Shown here: piece after piece, positions 8,513-17,771 of the stretch
Layout of the letters: the number at the start of each line of letters is the position of its first letter
Position numbering within the stretch: the stretch's first letter is position 1
NCBI RefSeq assembly: GCF_000576635.1
Contig: NZ_AVFL01000015.1
Coordinates: 105,050-169,049 of the forward strand
Origin: Skermanella stibiiresistens SB22
Lineage (GTDB): Bacteria > Pseudomonadota > Alphaproteobacteria > Azospirillales > Azospirillaceae
Length of the DNA stretch: 64,000 nt
Direction: 5' to 3'
The notes under the pieces: model-generated
Told to the model about the DNA's origin: nothing
Databases searched by the model: none
The model's input: the letters and a program-made list of their open reading frames with translations, nothing else
Made by a program: the position numbers and the translations under genes

Positions 8513-9760
8513 CTATTCGGCGGCGGCGCTCAGGAAGGGGCACGGCTCCATGTCGGCGGTCGGCAGAAAAGCGTCGTCCCCGACCTCGACGAAGTTGTCG
8601 GGGCAGAAGCCGTTGAAGTCGGTGCGGAGTTCCAGCGTATAGGCTCCCGCCTGCCCGATCTCGATGTAGTCGCCTTCCCGCGCGTCCGCCGCCAGCCGAT
8701 AGGGTCCCTCCATCATGTCGACCGCGTCGCAGGTCGGACCAAACAGGCTGAACTCGGCCAAGTTCTCCGTGATCACCTCGACCCTATCGCCGACCGGGCG
8801 CAGTACCCGCATGGGAAAGCGCAGACCCGCGTGTTTCAGGTCGGACAGGCTGCCGTAGATACCGTCGTTGATGTACAGGAAGTTGTCGCGCCGCAACTCC
8901 ACCCGAACAACCAGCGAGGCGCCCGCCGCGACCAAGGCCCGGCCCGGCTCGCACCACAATTCGCAGTCCTCCGGCAGGTCCAGGCGGGCCAGCCCGGCGT
9001 GGATGGCGTCGACATAATCCTCCAGCGGTGGCGGATAGAGGCCGACATAGGCCACGGGAAAGCCCCCACCAACGTCGATCACGCTCAGCGGTATCCTCGC
9101 GAGGTCGAGCGTGTGCGCCGCTAGCCTCAGCGCCGCCGTATAGGAACCCGGCGTCAGGCACTGCGATCCGACATGGAACGACAACCCCACGCGATGCCCC
9201 GCGGCGAAGGCTTGGCGCAACAAGTCGGCTGCCTGGATCGGCGACACGCCGAACTTGCCCCCCAGGTCATAGACGGCGGCACCGCGCGCCGTCGCCAACC
9301 GCACGATGATGACCACATCCGGCGCGGCGCCGGTCTCCGCCAGCACCTTGGCCAACTCGTCCGGATGATCGACCACGAAATGCCGGACCCCGTGCTCGCC
9401 ATACGCGGCGCGGATGGCGCCCCGTTGCTTGACCGGATGCATGAAGTAGGACTGGGTGTCCGCGAACAGCTCGCCGACCACCGAAATCTCCGGCAAGGAC
9501 GCCGTGTCGAAATGCCTGATCCCGCCGTCGTGCAGCGCGTCGAGGAATGCCGGCTCCGCGTTGCACTTGACGGCGTACAGGACGTGCCCCGGAAAGGTCT
9601 CGACGAAGTGGCGGGCCGTCTCCCTCAGCACGTGCGGCCTCACGCAATAGACCGGCTGTTCCGGCCTGAGCGCCGCGACCATGGCCGCGGCATCCGGATA
9701 GCTGGCCGTGCCGTTCGAGGCGCGATTGACCGCGAGGGGAGCGGTGAAGGGCAAGGACAT
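8513..9760 (-). CDS. Ornithine/lysine decarboxylase, fold-type III PLP enzyme
   Basis: This enzyme decarboxylates ornithine and/or lysine to putrescine/cadaverine, the entry to polyamine synthesis. It belongs to the alanine-racemase-fold family that also holds eukaryotic ODC and diaminopimelate decarboxylase. In the 415-residue frame the PLP lysine is K65 in YAVKCN. HVGSQ is at 196-200, the phosphate-binding GGGFP at 231-235, and EPGR at 271-274. GPTCD (Cys344), the catalytic cysteine signature of ODC-type members, is also present. The start is uncertain: ATG 9760 fits the family best, but the frame is open to 9847. It is divergent from an aldehyde dehydrogenase gene. Substrate preference cannot be read with confidence. 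Confidence 0.88.
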   Translation of the reverse strand: MSLPFTAPLAVNRASNGTASYPDAAAMVAALRPEQPVYCVRPHVLRETARHFVETFPGHVLYAVKCNAEPAFLDALHDGGIRHFDTASLPEISVVGELFADTQSYFMHPVKQRGAIRAAYGEHGVRHFVVDHPDELAKVLAETGAAPDVVIIVRLATARGAAVYDLGGKFGVSPIQAADLLRQAFAAGHRVGLSFHVGSQCLTPGSYTAALRLAAHTLDLARIPLSVIDVGGGFPVAYVGLYPPPLEDYVDAIHAGLARLDLPEDCELWCEPGRALVAAGASLVVRVELRRDNFLYINDGIYGSLSDLKHAGLRFPMRVLRPVGDRVEVITENLAEFSLFGPTCDAVDMMEGPYRLAADAREGDYIEIGQAGAYTLELRTDFNGFCPDNFVEVGDDAFLPTADMEPCPFLSAAAE

Positions 9761-10087
9761 GGGTTCGCGTTCCACCTTTTGGGATGTACTGGAAAGATGC
9801 GCTTCGAAAACGGCTAAATTCCGCCAGTCTTTGGCCACGCCCGCCACAGGGGCGATACTGATCGCTTTATGATTTTTCCATGGTAAAGACTAAGTTAAGC
9901 AAGGCGAATGAACAATTTGCCTTATATTTTAGACTGCCTCGTTTTCTCTCCCACGCTCCGTCCCAGCGCATACCACGGTCATTCCCGCTGGCCGATCCAG
10001 GTGCTACAAGCACGTCATCCCACCCTCCGCGCAGCCCACCAGCCCTGGACCGCCCGGCGACCGTCAAGAAAATCAGGAGGATCGATC
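9761..10087. promoter_or_regulatory. Divergent intergenic region between decarboxylase and aldehyde dehydrogenase
   Basis: About 327 bases without a gene. The part near 9860-9940 is markedly AT-rich against the surroundings and should hold the promoters of both flanking genes. On the minus strand, which would be the leader of the decarboxylase mRNA, a perfect hairpin is visible: GCGAT 9852-9856, loop, ATCGC 9861-9865. The decarboxylase frame itself stays open through part of this leader up to 9847. Alphaproteobacterial ODC genes often carry the speF leader RNA; I cannot confirm its consensus by eye. A consensus AGGAGG at 10075-10080 serves the aldehyde dehydrogenase start. Confidence 0.4.
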
Positions 10088-11587
10088 GTGCCGACGCCAA
10101 CCCTTACCCCCAACCTCGACCCCCACGCGCTGGCGCGCGACCTGTCGGGCAAGCTCCTGATCGATGGCGAGATGGTCCCGGCCCGTTCCGGCAAGACCTT
10201 CGACGTCGTGAATCCCGCGACCGGCCAGACAGTCGCCCACGCGGCCGAGGGTGACGCGGCCGATGTCGATGTCGCCGTCCAATCCGCCGCGGCGGCCCAG
10301 AAGCCCTGGTCGAAGCTGAGCGCCCGCGAGCGCGGCCGTCTCGTCACGGAATGCGGCCGCCGCGTTTCCGAGCACGCCGAGGAACTGGCCCGCCTCGTGG
10401 CCCTGGAAACGGGCAAGGCGCTGCGGACCGAGAGCCGGGTCGAGGCCGGCATCGTGGCCGACGCCTTCTTCTTCTTCGGCGGCCTCGGCTCCGAATTGAA
10501 GGGTGAATCGGTTCCGTTCAGTCCGAAGATGCTGACGATCACCCAGCGGGACCCGATCGGCGTGATCGGCGCCATCATCCCCTGGAACGTCCCGATGATG
10601 CTGATGGCGCTGAAGATCGCGCCGGCCCTGGTCGCCGGCAACACGGTGGTCGTCAAGTCGGCGGAGGAGGCGCCCTTGGCCGTGCTCCGGATCTGCCAGA
10701 TCATGGCCGCCGTCCTGCCAAAGGGCGTCTTCAACATCCTGTCGGGCCAGGGTCCGGAATGCGGCGGACCGCTGGTCGCCCATCCCAAGGTCGGCAAGGT
10801 CACCTTCACCGGCTCGGTCGAGACCGGCAAGATTATCTACCGCGCCGCGGCCGACAAGCTGATCCCCGTAACGCTGGAACTGGGCGGCAAGAGCCCCATG
10901 ATTGTCATGGGCGACGCCGACTTGGACAAGGCGATCGACGGCGCCATCGCCGGCATGCGTTTCACCCGCCAGGGCCAGAGCTGCACGGCGGCCAGCAGGA
11001 TCTTCGTCCATGACAGCCTGCACGACGCCTTCGTCAGCCGCCTGAAGGCCCGCGTCGACGCCATGAAGATGGGCGACCCGCTGGACGAGGCCACCGATAT
11101 CGGCACCATCGTCTCGCGCCAGCAATTCGACAAGGTCAAGTCCTACATCGCCATCGGCACGGAGACCCCCGGCGCCACCGCGCATGCCTGTTCCGCCCTG
11201 CCGACCGACGGCGCGTTGGCCAAGGGCCTGTTCGTCCAGCCCGTCATCTTCACCGGGCTTGGCAACGACAGCCGACTGGCGCGCGAGGAGATCTTCGGCC
11301 CCGTCACCTGCGTCATCCGCTTCACAGACTACGACAGCGTCATCGAACAGGCGAACGACAGCGAGTACGGCTTGGCCGCCACCATCTGGACCAGCGATCT
11401 CAAGACGGCACTGGACGCCACCCAGCGGCTGGAGGCCGGCTTCGTCCAGGTCAACCAAAACCTCGTGGTCCAGCCGGGCCTCAGCTATGGCGGCGTCAAG
11501 CATTCCGGTCTGGGCAAGGAGGCGTCCCTGGAGTCGATGCTGGAACACTTCACGCACAAGAAGACCATCATCCTGAATATGGGTTGA
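10088..11587 (+). CDS. NAD(P)-dependent aldehyde dehydrogenase
   Basis: The enzyme oxidises an aldehyde to its acid. The 499-residue length and all core motifs fit the ALDH superfamily: IPWN (Asn167), the FTGSVETG cofactor loop at 240-247, the general base Glu264 in LELGGKS, and the nucleophile Cys299 in GQSCT. EIFGP and the C-terminal FVQVNQN/GGVKHSGLG segments are also present. GTG 10088 is supported by AGGAGG 7 bases upstream; the open frame to 9908 has no such site. It lies head-to-head with an ornithine/lysine decarboxylase, which makes an aminoaldehyde from polyamine breakdown a plausible but unproven substrate. The penicillin acylase-family gene follows after 17 bases. Confidence 0.9.
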   Translation: MPTPTLTPNLDPHALARDLSGKLLIDGEMVPARSGKTFDVVNPATGQTVAHAAEGDAADVDVAVQSAAAAQKPWSKLSARERGRLVTECGRRVSEHAEELARLVALETGKALRTESRVEAGIVADAFFFFGGLGSELKGESVPFSPKMLTITQRDPIGVIGAIIPWNVPMMLMALKIAPALVAGNTVVVKSAEEAPLAVLRICQIMAAVLPKGVFNILSGQGPECGGPLVAHPKVGKVTFTGSVETGKIIYRAAADKLIPVTLELGGKSPMIVMGDADLDKAIDGAIAGMRFTRQGQSCTAASRIFVHDSLHDAFVSRLKARVDAMKMGDPLDEATDIGTIVSRQQFDKVKSYIAIGTETPGATAHACSALPTDGALAKGLFVQPVIFTGLGNDSRLAREEIFGPVTCVIRFTDYDSVIEQANDSEYGLAATIWTSDLKTALDATQRLEAGFVQVNQNLVVQPGLSYGGVKHSGLGKEASLESMLEHFTHKKTIILNMG

Positions 11588-11604
11588 GGAAAGGGCCGAA
11601 CGGC

Positions 11605-13983
11605 ATGTGGCGGTGGAAGCGGACGGCTCTGACGATACTGGCGATCCTCGTCGCCGTCCCGCCACTGGCCGCCGCCGGCGCCTGGCTATGGCTCCGCTCC
11701 GGCCAGCCCACCATCGATGGCACCGCCACCCTGCCCGGTCTGGAGGCACCGGTCGAGATCGCGCGCGACGCCAACGCGGTCCCGCACATCTTCGCGCGCG
11801 GCAAGGCCGACGCCTATTTCGCGCTCGGCTATGTCCACGCCCAGGATCGGCTGTGGCAGATGGACCTGAACCGCCGGATCGGTTCCGGCCGGCTGTCCGA
11901 GGTGATCGGCGCCTCGGGTCTCCGCTACGACAAGCTGATGCGGACGCTGGGATTTTACCGCGACGCCGAGGCCGGCATCCGGGCCCTCGCTCCCGAGGTC
12001 CAAGCCGCGCTGACCGCCTACACGGCCGGCGTCAACGCCTCGATCGAAAACCGGAGCGGCCCGTTGCCGATCGAGTTCCAGATCCTCCGGTACCAGCCCG
12101 AACCCTGGCGGCCCGCCGACAGCCTCGTCTGGGGCAAGCTGATGGCGTTGCAACTCAGCGGCAACCACCGTGACGAATTGCTGCGCGCCCGGCTGATGCG
12201 CCGGTTTCCGGCGGATCGCATCCGCGACCTGTACCCCGATTATCCGGCGACGGCGCCAGTCACCCTCGCCGGCTTACCCGACCTGGATTTAGGCCGGCTC
12301 GCCGCGGCACTGCCGCCGCCGCTCGGCCCGTCGGCCGCATCGAACGAATGGGTCGTGTCGGGCGAGATGACGGGCACCGGCAAGCCGATCCTGGCGAACG
12401 ACCCGCATCTGCAGCTCGGCGCTCCGATCCTGTGGTATCTCGCCCGGATCGAGGCTCCCGGCCTCTCGATCACCGGGGCCACTGTGCCCGGTGTTCCGTT
12501 CCACCTGCTGGGCCGCAACGATAGGATCTCGTGGGGCTTCACCACAACCGGCGGCGACACCCAGGATCTCTTCATCGAACGCCTGGACCCGTCCGATCCG
12601 TCGAGATACCTGACGCCCGACGGACCCGAACCATTCATCGAGCGGGTCGAGACCATCAAGGTCAAGGACGCGCCGGACGAGACACTGACCGTCCGGGCCA
12701 CCCGCCACGGGCCCGTCCTGTCCGACATCGAGCCGGATGCCCTCGGCGCCGCTCCCCAGGGGCATGTCGTGGCCCTGGCCTTCACGGGACTCAGCGACCG
12801 CGACACCACGCCGGAGGCCCTGTACCGGCTCAACCGCGCGCCGGACTGGGAAGGCTTCAAGGCGGCGCTCCGGCTGTACCAATCACCCCAGCAGAACATC
12901 GCTTACGCCGATATCCAGGGCAACATCGGCCTGTACACCCCCGGCCTCGTTCCCATCCGCCGCAAGGGCGACGGCAGCGTTCCGGTTCCGGGCTGGACCG
13001 ACGAGTTCGGCTGGACGGGAGCGATACCGTTCGACGAACTGCCGCACGCCTTCAATCCACCGGCCCAGCGTATCGTCAACGCCAACAACCGCGTCGTCCC
13101 GCCGGACTATCCCCGCTTCATCACCAATCGATGGGACGACTGGTACCGCGCGTCGCGCATCGAACAGGTCCTGTCGGAGACCAAGCGCCACGACGTCGAC
13201 GCCGCCCAGGCGCTCCTGATGGACAGCGTCACCCCCGTCTTCGCCGAGCTTCGGCCCGAGATGCGCGGGATTGTCGCGACCACGCCCGAGGCGGAGACGG
13301 CGCTCGACCTGCTGCGCGACTGGGACGGCACCATGGACCGTGACCAACCGGAGCCCCTGATCTTCGAGTGGTGGCTGCGCGATCTCCACCGCGCCGTCTA
13401 CGCCGACGAGTTGGGTGACCTGTTCGGCGACGTGCTGTCGTCCAGCCCGCGCGTTCTCCTCCACATGCTGAGGGGGGCGCCGCGCTGGTGCGACGACACC
13501 ATTACGCCGGACCGGACCGAGTCTTGCGACGACATCCTGACCGCCTCGTTCAACCGCACGGTCCAGGAACTTCGCCAGCGTCATGGCGACGACCCGACCG
13601 ATTGGCGCTGGGGCATGGAGCATCGGGCCCCCTTGGCCCATCAGGTGCTCAGCCGCGTCCCCGTGCTCGGGGACCTGTTCGACATCGGGATCGAGACCGA
13701 CGGTGGCAATCAGACCGTCAACCGCGGCGGCAGCGCCATCCGAGACGCCCAAGCGCCGTTCTCCCACGTCCACGGTGCCGGCTACCGGGCGGTCTACGAC
13801 ATGTCGGACCCGGCCAATTCCCGTTTCATGATCGCCACCGGCCAATCGGGCGATCCGCTGTCCTCCCACTACGGCGACCTTGTCGAACGCTGGCGGAACG
13901 GCGACCATTTCACCATCGCCGGCTCGCTGGACGAGGTGACGGCCACCGGCCTCGGCCGGCTCACCCTGCTCCCCGCCCCCTGA
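11605..13983 (+). CDS. Penicillin acylase-family N-terminal nucleophile hydrolase
   Basis: This is a periplasmic amidase of the Ntn family, which covers penicillin/cephalosporin acylases and acyl-homoserine-lactone acylases. The 792-residue precursor has a basic start and hydrophobic segment (about 6-30) for export. An alpha-chain region with HIFARG and GYVHAQDRLWQM follows. The autocleavage/nucleophile serine is Ser246 in AASNEWVVSG, followed by a long beta chain with NDPHL and GRNDRISWGFT. ATG 11605 with AGGAAAGGG upstream was preferred over TTG 11584. It is 17 bases after the aldehyde dehydrogenase and 24 before threonine ammonia-lyase, so probably one operon. The acyl substrate is not predictable from sequence. 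Confidence 0.88.
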   Translation: MWRWKRTALTILAILVAVPPLAAAGAWLWLRSGQPTIDGTATLPGLEAPVEIARDANAVPHIFARGKADAYFALGYVHAQDRLWQMDLNRRIGSGRLSEVIGASGLRYDKLMRTLGFYRDAEAGIRALAPEVQAALTAYTAGVNASIENRSGPLPIEFQILRYQPEPWRPADSLVWGKLMALQLSGNHRDELLRARLMRRFPADRIRDLYPDYPATAPVTLAGLPDLDLGRLAAALPPPLGPSAASNEWVVSGEMTGTGKPILANDPHLQLGAPILWYLARIEAPGLSITGATVPGVPFHLLGRNDRISWGFTTTGGDTQDLFIERLDPSDPSRYLTPDGPEPFIERVETIKVKDAPDETLTVRATRHGPVLSDIEPDALGAAPQGHVVALAFTGLSDRDTTPEALYRLNRAPDWEGFKAALRLYQSPQQNIAYADIQGNIGLYTPGLVPIRRKGDGSVPVPGWTDEFGWTGAIPFDELPHAFNPPAQRIVNANNRVVPPDYPRFITNRWDDWYRASRIEQVLSETKRHDVDAAQALLMDSVTPVFAELRPEMRGIVATTPEAETALDLLRDWDGTMDRDQPEPLIFEWWLRDLHRAVYADELGDLFGDVLSSSPRVLLHMLRGAPRWCDDTITPDRTESCDDILTASFNRTVQELRQRHGDDPTDWRWGMEHRAPLAHQVLSRVPVLGDLFDIGIETDGGNQTVNRGGSAIRDAQAPFSHVHGAGYRAVYDMSDPANSRFMIATGQSGDPLSSHYGDLVERWRNGDHFTIAGSLDEVTATGLGRLTLLPAP

Positions 13984-14007
13984 CCCCTGATCCCGGAGCC
14001 TCCGCCC

Positions 14008-15222
14008 ATGTCGATCGGCCTCGAAGACATCAGACGCGCGGCGGCCATCGTGGCGGAGGACCTGCCGCCAACGCCGACCGTCGCGGCGCCCCGTTTGTCG
14101 GAGCAGACCGGGACCAAGCTGTTCCTCAAGCTGGAGAGCCTGCGCCACACCGGCTCGTTCAAGGAGCGCGGCGCCCTGGTCAAGCTGAGGAGCCTGGACG
14201 CGGCGCAGGCCCGGCAGGGCGTCATCGCCATGTCCGCCGGCAATCACGCCCAGGGGGTGGCCCACCACGCGACCCGGCTTGGCATCCCCGCCACCATCGT
14301 GATGCCGGCGCAGACCCCGTTCACCAAGGTCGAGCGGACGGAGGCCTACGGCGGCCGCGTCCTGCTCCATGGCGACACGCTGAGCGACGCCGAAACCTTC
14401 GCCCACGCCGTCGCCGAGCACGACGGATTGACCTTCGTCCACCCCTACGACGACCCTCTGATCATCGCGGGACAAGGCACCATCGGGCTGGAGATGCTGG
14501 AGGCCGTGCCGGACCTGGATACACTGGTGATCCCGATCGGCGGCGGCGGCCTGATCGCCGGCATCGCCGTCGCGGCCAAGGCCCTGAAGCCCGGCATCCG
14601 GATCATCGGCGTCGAGGCCGAGCTGTACCCGTCCATGAAGCGGACGCTGGCCGATGCTCCCGTGTCATGCTCCGGCGCCACCATCGCGGAGGGCATCGCC
14701 GTCAAGTCGCCCGGCTTGCTGACGCGGGAGATCATCCGGGATTTGGTCGACGATATCGTCCTGGTCGGCGAGGAGTGCCTGGAGCGCGCCATCTACACCC
14801 TGATCACCGAGCAGAAGCTGGTGGTCGAAGGAGCGGGTGCGGCCGGTGTCGCGGCCTTGCTGGACGATCCCGACCGTTTCGCGGGACAGACCGTCGGCAC
14901 CGTCATCTGCGGCGGCAACATCGACGCCCGCGTGCTGGCCTCGATCCTGATGCGCGGACTGGTCCGCCAGCGCCGCGTCGTCCGTCTGCGCATCGGCCTG
15001 AGCGACGCGCCCGGAGCGCTCGCGAAGGTGGCGCAGTTCCTCGGCGACGCGGGCGGCAACATCGTGGAGGTCTATCACCAGCGCCTGTTCCACAACGTCC
15101 CGGTCAAGATGGCCGATATCGATGTCGTGCTGGAAACCCGCGATCCGGCCCATGTGGACGCCATCATCGCCCAACTGCGCGCCGCGGGCTATCCAGCCGA
15201 ATTGATGGACGACGTGTCGTGA
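14008..15222 (+). CDS. Threonine ammonia-lyase (threonine dehydratase) with ACT domain
   Basis: This PLP fold-type II enzyme converts threonine to 2-oxobutanoate and ammonia, feeding isoleucine synthesis or threonine breakdown. In 404 residues the PLP lysine is K52 in GSFKERGA, the substrate loop is SAGNHAQG at about 76-83, and the phosphate loop is GGGGL at 178-182. A C-terminal ACT-like domain occupies about 325-400 (LRIGLSDAPGAL onwards). One short ACT-like domain fits the short form of the family rather than the long two-domain IlvA. It is the last gene of the likely ALDH-acylase-lyase operon. Whether it is biosynthetic (ilvA) or catabolic (tdcB) cannot be decided. Confidence 0.9.
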   Translation: MSIGLEDIRRAAAIVAEDLPPTPTVAAPRLSEQTGTKLFLKLESLRHTGSFKERGALVKLRSLDAAQARQGVIAMSAGNHAQGVAHHATRLGIPATIVMPAQTPFTKVERTEAYGGRVLLHGDTLSDAETFAHAVAEHDGLTFVHPYDDPLIIAGQGTIGLEMLEAVPDLDTLVIPIGGGGLIAGIAVAAKALKPGIRIIGVEAELYPSMKRTLADAPVSCSGATIAEGIAVKSPGLLTREIIRDLVDDIVLVGEECLERAIYTLITEQKLVVEGAGAAGVAALLDDPDRFAGQTVGTVICGGNIDARVLASILMRGLVRQRRVVRLRIGLSDAPGALAKVAQFLGDAGGNIVEVYHQRLFHNVPVKMADIDVVLETRDPAHVDAIIAQLRAAGYPAELMDDVS

Positions 15223-15252
15223 GGCTCCAGGCCCAGAGGTCCAGGTCGGCTC

Positions 15253-15738
15253 TCAGCCTTGGTCGGTGATCCCGGCGTAGTCGCCCTTGTAGTACAGCAG
15301 CGGCTTGCCCTCCGCCACCGAGGCCAGCCGCTTGACCCTGCCGACCATGATGACATGGTCGCCGGCGTCGTGGACAGCCTCCGTCGCGCAATCCATCGAC
15401 GCGAGGCAGCCAGCCAGGATCGGCGCTCCCGTCTCCCACGTCTCCCAGGTCAAGCCTTCCCACCGGTCGCCGAACGCGGTGGAGAACCGCACGGAGAGGT
15501 CGCGCTGCCCCTCCGCCAGCACATTGACCGCGAACCGGCCCGAACTGGTGAAGACATCCAGGTTGTTGGACGTCTTGCCCAGGCAGAACAGCACCAGGGG
15601 CGGGTCCAGCGACACGGAACTGAAGGAGTTGGCGGTCAGCCCGAAGGTCTCGCCCGCGTCGGTCGCGGTGGTGATCACCGTGATCCCGGTGGCGAAGCAT
15701 CCCAGGGCGTTGCGGAACGCCCGCCGGTCAAAGCTCAT
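15253..15738 (-). CDS. Flavin reductase-like FMN-binding protein
   Basis: The 161-residue protein is of the short flavin reductase/HpaC-like split-barrel family. These reduce FMN or FAD with NAD(P)H for a partner monooxygenase or act as ferric/flavin reductases. Characteristic segments are ALGCFATGITVITT at the N-terminus, GLTANSFSSVSLDPPL in the flavin site, and FAVNVLAEGQ with DRWEG further on. No monooxygenase partner is adjacent. It is convergent with threonine ammonia-lyase, 30 bases apart, and divergent from motA. Confidence 0.87.
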   Translation of the reverse strand: MSFDRRAFRNALGCFATGITVITTATDAGETFGLTANSFSSVSLDPPLVLFCLGKTSNNLDVFTSSGRFAVNVLAEGQRDLSVRFSTAFGDRWEGLTWETWETGAPILAGCLASMDCATEAVHDAGDHVIMVGRVKRLASVAEGKPLLYYKGDYAGITDQG

Positions 15739-15941
15739 GGCGAAGGTTCGCTCGGTTCAGGCTGAAAAAAGGCATCTCGCGTGTTTCGGTATATCAGGCG
15801 GGCACCGCGCGCAAGCTTGAAGTACCGCCGCCAGCGCCCGCCAGCCGCCCCACTAAGGGCTTCTTAACGAAACCAGCCCACTCTATCGGAAGTGATCCCA
15901 ACTCCCAATTCCGACCCTTCACGCGGTGGCAACTCCCGGAC

Positions 15942-16802
15942 ATGCTGTTCATCATCGGCTCCATCACCGTCCTGGTCAGCGTGCTGGGCGGCTACGCGGC
16001 CATGGGTGGTCATATCGGCGTGCTGTGGCAACCGTTCGAGGCGGTGATCATTGTCGGCGCCGCCATCGGCGCGTTCATCATCTCGAATCCCAAGACGGTT
16101 CTGAGCCGCTGCGGCAAAGCGATGTTCACCCTGCTGAAGGGCTCGCGCTACGACAAGAACAGCTACCTGGAGCTGCTTAGCCTCCAGTACCAAGTTTTCA
16201 AGATCGCCAAGACCCGGGGTCTCCTGGCCCTCGAACAGCATATCGAGAAGCCTGAGGAAAGCTCGCTGTTTCAGCAGTTCCCCAAATTCCACGGCAATCA
16301 CCACGCCGTCGTCTTCCTCTGCGATTACCTGCGCCTGATGTCGCTCGGCTCCGATAATCCCCACGAGCTCGAGACGCTGATGGAGGAGGAGTTGGAAACC
16401 CACCACCAGGAACACGCGCAGATCTCGGGCGCGATCCAGACCATGGCCGATGGCATGCCGGCGCTGGGCATCGTCGCCGCGGTCCTGGGCGTGATCAAGA
16501 CCATGGGCTCCATCACCGAACCGCCGGAGGTGCTGGGCAAGCTGATCGGTGGCGCGCTGGTCGGGACCTTCCTGGGCGTCTGGATCTCCTATGGCTTCCT
16601 CGCCCCCATCGCCAGTTCGCTGAAGGCCGTCTACGAGGCCGAGGTCAAGTACTTCCAGTGCATGAAGGCGGGCTTGCTGGCCCACCTGCACGGCTACGCC
16701 CCCGCCGTCTCGGTCGAATACGCCCGCAAGGCCCTGCTGACCGACGTCCGCCCAACCTTCTACGAGGTCGAGGACGCGACGTCGGCCCTGCCGCCCGCCT
16801 GA
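15942..16802 (+). CDS. motA: Flagellar motor stator protein MotA
   Basis: MotA forms the pentamer of the proton-driven stator that, with MotB, turns the flagellar rotor in the inner membrane. The 286-residue frame has the expected four membrane segments, at about 2-20, 27-46, 165-187 and 203-225. Between them is the large charged cytoplasmic loop that contacts FliG (HELETLMEEELETHH). GMPALGIVAAVLGVIKTM marks the third segment. The gene is followed after 17 bases by motB. The remaining flagellar genes are not in this window, so the stator is encoded apart from the flagellum cluster or at its edge. Confidence 0.93.
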   Translation: MLFIIGSITVLVSVLGGYAAMGGHIGVLWQPFEAVIIVGAAIGAFIISNPKTVLSRCGKAMFTLLKGSRYDKNSYLELLSLQYQVFKIAKTRGLLALEQHIEKPEESSLFQQFPKFHGNHHAVVFLCDYLRLMSLGSDNPHELETLMEEELETHHQEHAQISGAIQTMADGMPALGIVAAVLGVIKTMGSITEPPEVLGKLIGGALVGTFLGVWISYGFLAPIASSLKAVYEAEVKYFQCMKAGLLAHLHGYAPAVSVEYARKALLTDVRPTFYEVEDATSALPPA

Positions 16803-16819
16803 TCCGGCAGAGCTCCGCG

Positions 16820-17764
16820 ATGGCGCCGCCTCCACCCTCGCCCGGCAACAACCAGCAGCCGGTCATCATCATCAAGCGGAAGCGCAAGCGGCACCACGAC
16901 GCCCATCACGGCGGCGCGTGGAAGGTCGCCTACGCCGACTTCGTGACGGCGATGATGGCGTTCTTCCTGCTGCTATGGCTGCTCAACGTCACCACCTCGC
17001 AGCAGCGGAAGGGCATCGCCGACTACTTCAGCCCCGCCAGCGTGTCGCGCGAGACCAGTGGCAGCGGCGGCGTCCTCGGTGGCCTGACCATCACGGTCCC
17101 AGGCGCCATGATCTCCCCCGGCTCGCCGATGAACATGACCCAGCCGACGGCCAGCCGCGCCGGCGAGTCCGAGAAGGAGCCCAACCAGATCTCGGAGGAG
17201 CAGTACGACGCCGCCGGCATGAGCACCGCCCAGATCGAGGACAAGGCGCTTCGCGAGGAGATGGCGAAGCGCGAGCAGAAGCAGTTCGACGAGGCCGAGA
17301 AGACGCTACGGAAAGCGATCGAGGGCGTGCCGGAACTCTCGCAGCTGGCGGACAGCCTGATGATCGAGCAGACGCCGGAGGGTCTGCGGATCCAGATCGT
17401 CGATCAGGCGAACTATTCCATGTTCCCGCTCGGCAGCGCCCAGATGTATCCCCCGACCCGCCAGCTCTTGGGATTGGTCGCCCAGGCGGTCGGGCGCCTG
17501 CCCAACAAGCTGTCGATCAGCGGCCACACCGACGGTACCCGCTTCGCGAGGGGCGACATCTACGGCAATTGGGAACTCTCGACCGACCGCGCCAATTCCA
17601 GCCGCCGCGCCCTGATCGCGGGCGGGATCGACGAAACCCGGATCGCGACCGTGGTCGGCCGCGCCGACCGCGACCACCTGCTCCCCACCGATCCGCAGTC
17701 GCCGCGCAACCGCCGGATCAGCATCATCCTGCTGCGCGACATCAAGCCCCTGCCAAAACGCTAG
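16820..17764 (+). CDS. motB: Flagellar motor stator protein MotB
   Basis: MotB anchors the stator to peptidoglycan and carries the proton-binding aspartate. The 314-residue product has a basic N-terminal tail (IIIKRKRKRHH). One membrane helix at about 36-57 contains the Asp of YADFVTAMMAFFLLLW. A linker with a charged helix (ALREEMAKREQKQFDEAEK) follows, then a C-terminal OmpA-like peptidoglycan domain from about 195 (ISGHTDGTRF, STDRANSSRRAL, NRRISIIL). The ATG at 16820 lies 17 bases after motA and has only a weak ribosome site, consistent with coupling to motA translation. Confidence 0.93.
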   Translation: MAPPPPSPGNNQQPVIIIKRKRKRHHDAHHGGAWKVAYADFVTAMMAFFLLLWLLNVTTSQQRKGIADYFSPASVSRETSGSGGVLGGLTITVPGAMISPGSPMNMTQPTASRAGESEKEPNQISEEQYDAAGMSTAQIEDKALREEMAKREQKQFDEAEKTLRKAIEGVPELSQLADSLMIEQTPEGLRIQIVDQANYSMFPLGSAQMYPPTRQLLGLVAQAVGRLPNKLSISGHTDGTRFARGDIYGNWELSTDRANSSRRALIAGGIDETRIATVVGRADRDHLLPTDPQSPRNRRISIILLRDIKPLPKR

Positions 17765-17771
17765 CCAAACG

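Noticed and set aside
10073..11749. Minus-strand open frame of 558 codons
   Set aside because: It is antisense to the aldehyde dehydrogenase, whose full motif set is intact. The antisense product has no recognisable fold.
12883..14475. Minus-strand open frame of 530 codons
   Set aside because: It covers the end of the penicillin acylase-family gene and the start of threonine ammonia-lyase on the opposite strand and has the composition of a shadow frame.
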